This document shows positions 32,040-34,680 of a DNA stretch of 34,680 nucleotides, in pieces. Every line of letters starts with the position of its first letter. Positions within the stretch are counted from its first letter, which is position 1. This DNA comes from Neolentinus lepideus HHB14362 ss-1 (Eukaryota > Basidiomycota > Agaricomycetes > Gloeophyllales > Gloeophyllaceae). The notes beneath the pieces are model-generated. The model searched no databases, was not told the origin of the DNA, and worked only from the letters and a program-made list of their open reading frames with translations. The DNA is taken from the NCBI GenBank assembly GCA_001632425.1, contig KV425570.1, positions 231,849 through 266,528 of the forward strand. The letters are read 5' to 3'. The translations under genes and the position numbers were made by a program.

Positions 32040-34680
32040 ATGCTCCTCTTCGAGCTCGTCTTGCTCCTTGTAGGGACGTTCGCGTCCCTCTCAAGTGTAG
32101 TGCAACACACAAACATTAATATTGCAACATGGTTACCGCTTGGTCTTGGTGAAACGGTCTACATAACTTCTGTGATAACGTCTGGCCTGTATGTCGCGTA
32201 CGAGGGGCTCCAGACACCTCCCAGTAGCCTCATGCTTGCCTCCGGGGGCCAAGATTCTCTCGAACATAAATTCACAGCTAATACTTCCGGTAACATTGCC
32301 TATTCCACCTCAATTCCTACCTTCTCGCCAGACCGCCCGTGCCACACGCCGCCTGTTGACTTGTCGACGCCACACGCTATTGAATCGTCCACAGATACTC
32401 CACCCGTCACGTCTCTTCTAGTCATCCCACCTATTGATGCCGATAGTGGAAGCGACTACGAGCATCATGGACCCGGCGCATCTGGCCACGACGGCTACAT
32501 CCTGGCTGGCAGCTCGTACGAGAAGTGGCGCGAATGGTTGCTATGGTACATGACGTCTAAGTACTTTGAAGCCAAAACTCGGCTTGCTCTAGACAAGACT
32601 ATATCGAGCAGAGCTAAGCGCACTATCCGCAAATCCGAACATATCAATGCCACCCATAAAACAACCCCAGCAGCGAGCGAGGATGATGTCGGGATCCTAT
32701 TTGAAAACAAGTGGCGGGCAATCACATTTGCCCTAGCCGTTGCTGCTGCCATATTAGCTTTTATCTATCGTTTCCGTAAGTCCGGAATCTGCTGTGCAGT
32801 ATAAATGGTTTGATTCACAAACACAACCCCCATACAGGGCGCACTTCTCCGCCAAAGTACAACAGCAACGTCTCTCAAGGCACTAGTAAAACATGTCTAC
32901 GCGAAGAACAGACATCCTCTGTCCATGAATTATCGGATGACTCTGTCTCCGGTGACGATGTTCAGCCTCCCGTTGCGTCCAACTCCGACGTCCCGTCCCC
33001 CCCAGAGCCATCCGATAACGACCCTACAAATCAGACGTTCTATCATTCTTCTGCGTTACAGGATGTGGAACCGTCTTCAGAAAACTATCTCGACGTATTA
33101 GCGGCTCAGCACGGACGGTATTCATTTAGCTCTGTGGACTCGACGGCCCTCATTAACTCGGACGAGGAAACGCCTGCATATCATTCTGAGGAGGAGCCCG
33201 TGCATGCTGAATCCGTCTCAGGTGATGACGCCGGCTCTTCAACTCAAGTCGATTCGGATGCGGCCGACTCGCCTCGTCTTTCGTCCAGTCCTCAGGATGC
33301 ACCACAGCTTCTAGTAGATTGCTTCGAGGCAACCACAGCTCACCGTCGGCAAGGATTGAAAAGCTCTATGCATTGTCCCGACAACTACAAGGAGGAAATG
33401 CTCGCGTTTGCTCCTGGAAAAGAAAGGCATCACCAGCCTCTGGACACCCACCCTATGGACGGCTCCGAAGAGAGCATAGACCCAAATTCCAGCCTTACCT
33501 CCGATCTTCATGATATAGTGGCTGAATCCTCCGTGGAATCCGTCATCGTCCAGGCGACTATGCCTGAGGATAACTTATTTTCCCCGACAGAACGGCCGTC
33601 TGAGGTCTGCGCATCGCAGAACCTCCATCTTGTTCCCGAAATTTCTGATATCCATCCTGGAGAGCTGTCAGAGCGTGCTGCCGAGTCTCTCGGTTCTTCC
33701 GACGGCGTCAAAGCGCCGACTGACGTCCCCGTCGACAACGCTGACGCCGAGACTGCTGCGACAAAAGAGGCACGTGCAACGGCAGAGTTGACGTCCGCGG
33801 TCTGCTCCCTGCAGGATCATTGCCTGCCTCCGAGCGACCCCGAACCGCTTCCCGAACTTGGTGCACAGCCCTTCGATTCTTACCTCCTAGCGAATTCCCC
33901 TGTCCCCGACGTCGAGGAGCAGGCTATCACTCCCAGTGGCGACAATAGCGCCACTCACGAAAGTGACAAAGAGCTTTCTGTACGTCTCTGCCTTGAATAT
34001 GACGAGCCTAGTCCTGACATTTCTATACCTCAGGGCACTCATGTAGCACCAGAAATTTCCGAACACACTGACGCACCATCGGTGCCAGTCGCTCCCCTCC
34101 TGAATTCTTCCTATTGCACGGATCACTCTACGGATGATGTCACAGCAGTTGCTAGTGTGCCTGTACATGATGCTATTGCCGCATCCGAAGCTCGAGAAGA
34201 CTCTCCCCCACAGCCAAAACTGGATTCCGACACTGAGCTTGGCTGCCACGATGAAATCGTCGATGATAAAGAGGATGACGACGAAGTGTTTGTCTACACT
34301 GGCCGCGACTATGTACCCCCAGAACCAGTCGATACGCTCCAGTTGTTCGGTGACGAGCGGGGGGCTCAGGAAGATCCGAGTCTCGACTTACGTTTGTCTG
34401 TTCAGCCAGAAGAGACCGTCGTGGACAGCGAGCCAGTCTCAATCCCGCCGGTTGCCCAAGCACCGGCGATCCAAACCACATCCGATGTCCATTCGTCACC
34501 ACCTAGGCGGTTGAGTGTGGACACCAGCCCGTCCTCGGATTCATTAGATCAGGGCGTGTGGGCCTCGCGTTGGGCGCCTCGAACTGAGGAGTCCCATGTA
34601 CACTCACCACCACCTAGGCGTTTGGGTGTAGAGACCAGCCCATCCTCGGATCCATTAGGTCAGGGCTTGCGGGCCTCGCG
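32040..34680 (+). CDS. Large acidic, disordered membrane-anchored protein, 5' part
   Basis: Exon 1 is 32040-32775 and exon 2 starts at 32838 after a 62 bp GTAAGT...CAG intron; exon 2 stays open for over 1840 nt to the window edge. The protein begins with a hydrophobic segment (MLLFELVLLLVGTFASLSSV), a second hydrophobic stretch (WLPLGLGETVYITSVITSGL), then a Ser/Thr/Pro-rich part, a basic helical part (WREWLLWYMTSKYFEAK), and a strong membrane span near residues 225-243 (AITFALAVAAAILAFIYRF). Everything after is very rich in Asp, Glu, Ser and Pro with almost no predicted order. Near the edge a 37-residue unit begins to repeat. No family recognised. Length of open frame, normal splice sites and good start context support a real gene; orientation of the membrane spans is unknown. 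Confidence 0.75.
34491..34680 (+). repeat. 111 bp coding tandem repeat (37 aa period)
   Basis: ACCTAGGCG starts at 34501 and again at 34612. Each copy encodes PPRRL.V.TSPSSD.L.QG..ASR, the second cut by the window end. Period is a multiple of three, so the frame is kept; more copies probably follow outside. Confidence 0.75.

Overview
The window is nuclear DNA of a filamentous basidiomycete, most likely an Agaricomycete. The placement rests on gene architecture: most genes are cut by many 47-80 bp introns, several exons are only 10-36 nt, genes are packed on both strands, and the proteins look like mushroom or polypore families (DUF3455 secreted protein, Zn2Cys6 regulators, a PHD plus chromodomain protein). 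All protein names come from motifs read by eye; no database search was possible. Exon models were built by hand and checked for reading-frame arithmetic.

Layout, left to right: the 3' part of a LIM-domain (paxillin-like) gene (+, to 1042); a repeat-bearing spacer; a secreted DUF3455 protein (+, 3030-3815); a small coiled-coil protein with MluI-type boxes upstream (-, 4512-5248); the complete alpha subunit of the COPI coat in 15 exons (-, 5571-9927); a long gene-poor stretch (about 9.93-13.08 kb); an NDUFA12/NDUFAF2-like complex I protein in six exons (-, 13084-13926), divergent from a cysteine-rich single-pass membrane protein (+, 14226-15343); a Zn2Cys6 transcription factor containing a 100-N assembly gap (-, 15485-18801); an accessory stretch (18.8-21.6 kb) with a 1.0 kb inverted-repeat element, AT-rich TCGAT-type sequence and a decayed cytochrome P450; a tRNA-Cys with an intron; proteasome subunit RPN3 (+, 21872-23552); a PHD-finger plus chromodomain protein (-, 24072-26589); a FYVE-like/RING E3 ligase (-, 26989-28810) divergent from the SNARE SEC20 (+, 29297-30587); a broken short-chain dehydrogenase (30797-31640); and the 5' part of a long, acidic, disordered membrane-anchored protein that runs off the right edge (+, 32040-34680).

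Most genes are housekeeping: COPI coat and SEC20 both serve Golgi-to-ER retrieval, RPN3 and the RING ligase serve ubiquitin-dependent turnover, and the NDUFAF2-like protein serves respiratory complex I. They do not form an operon-like system. No convincing new multi-gene system is present. The points most worth following are three probable GC-AG introns, very short exons, the unusual PHD/chromodomain reader, an HDEL tail on SEC20, two gene remnants with visible lesions, and an uncharacterised inverted-repeat element.
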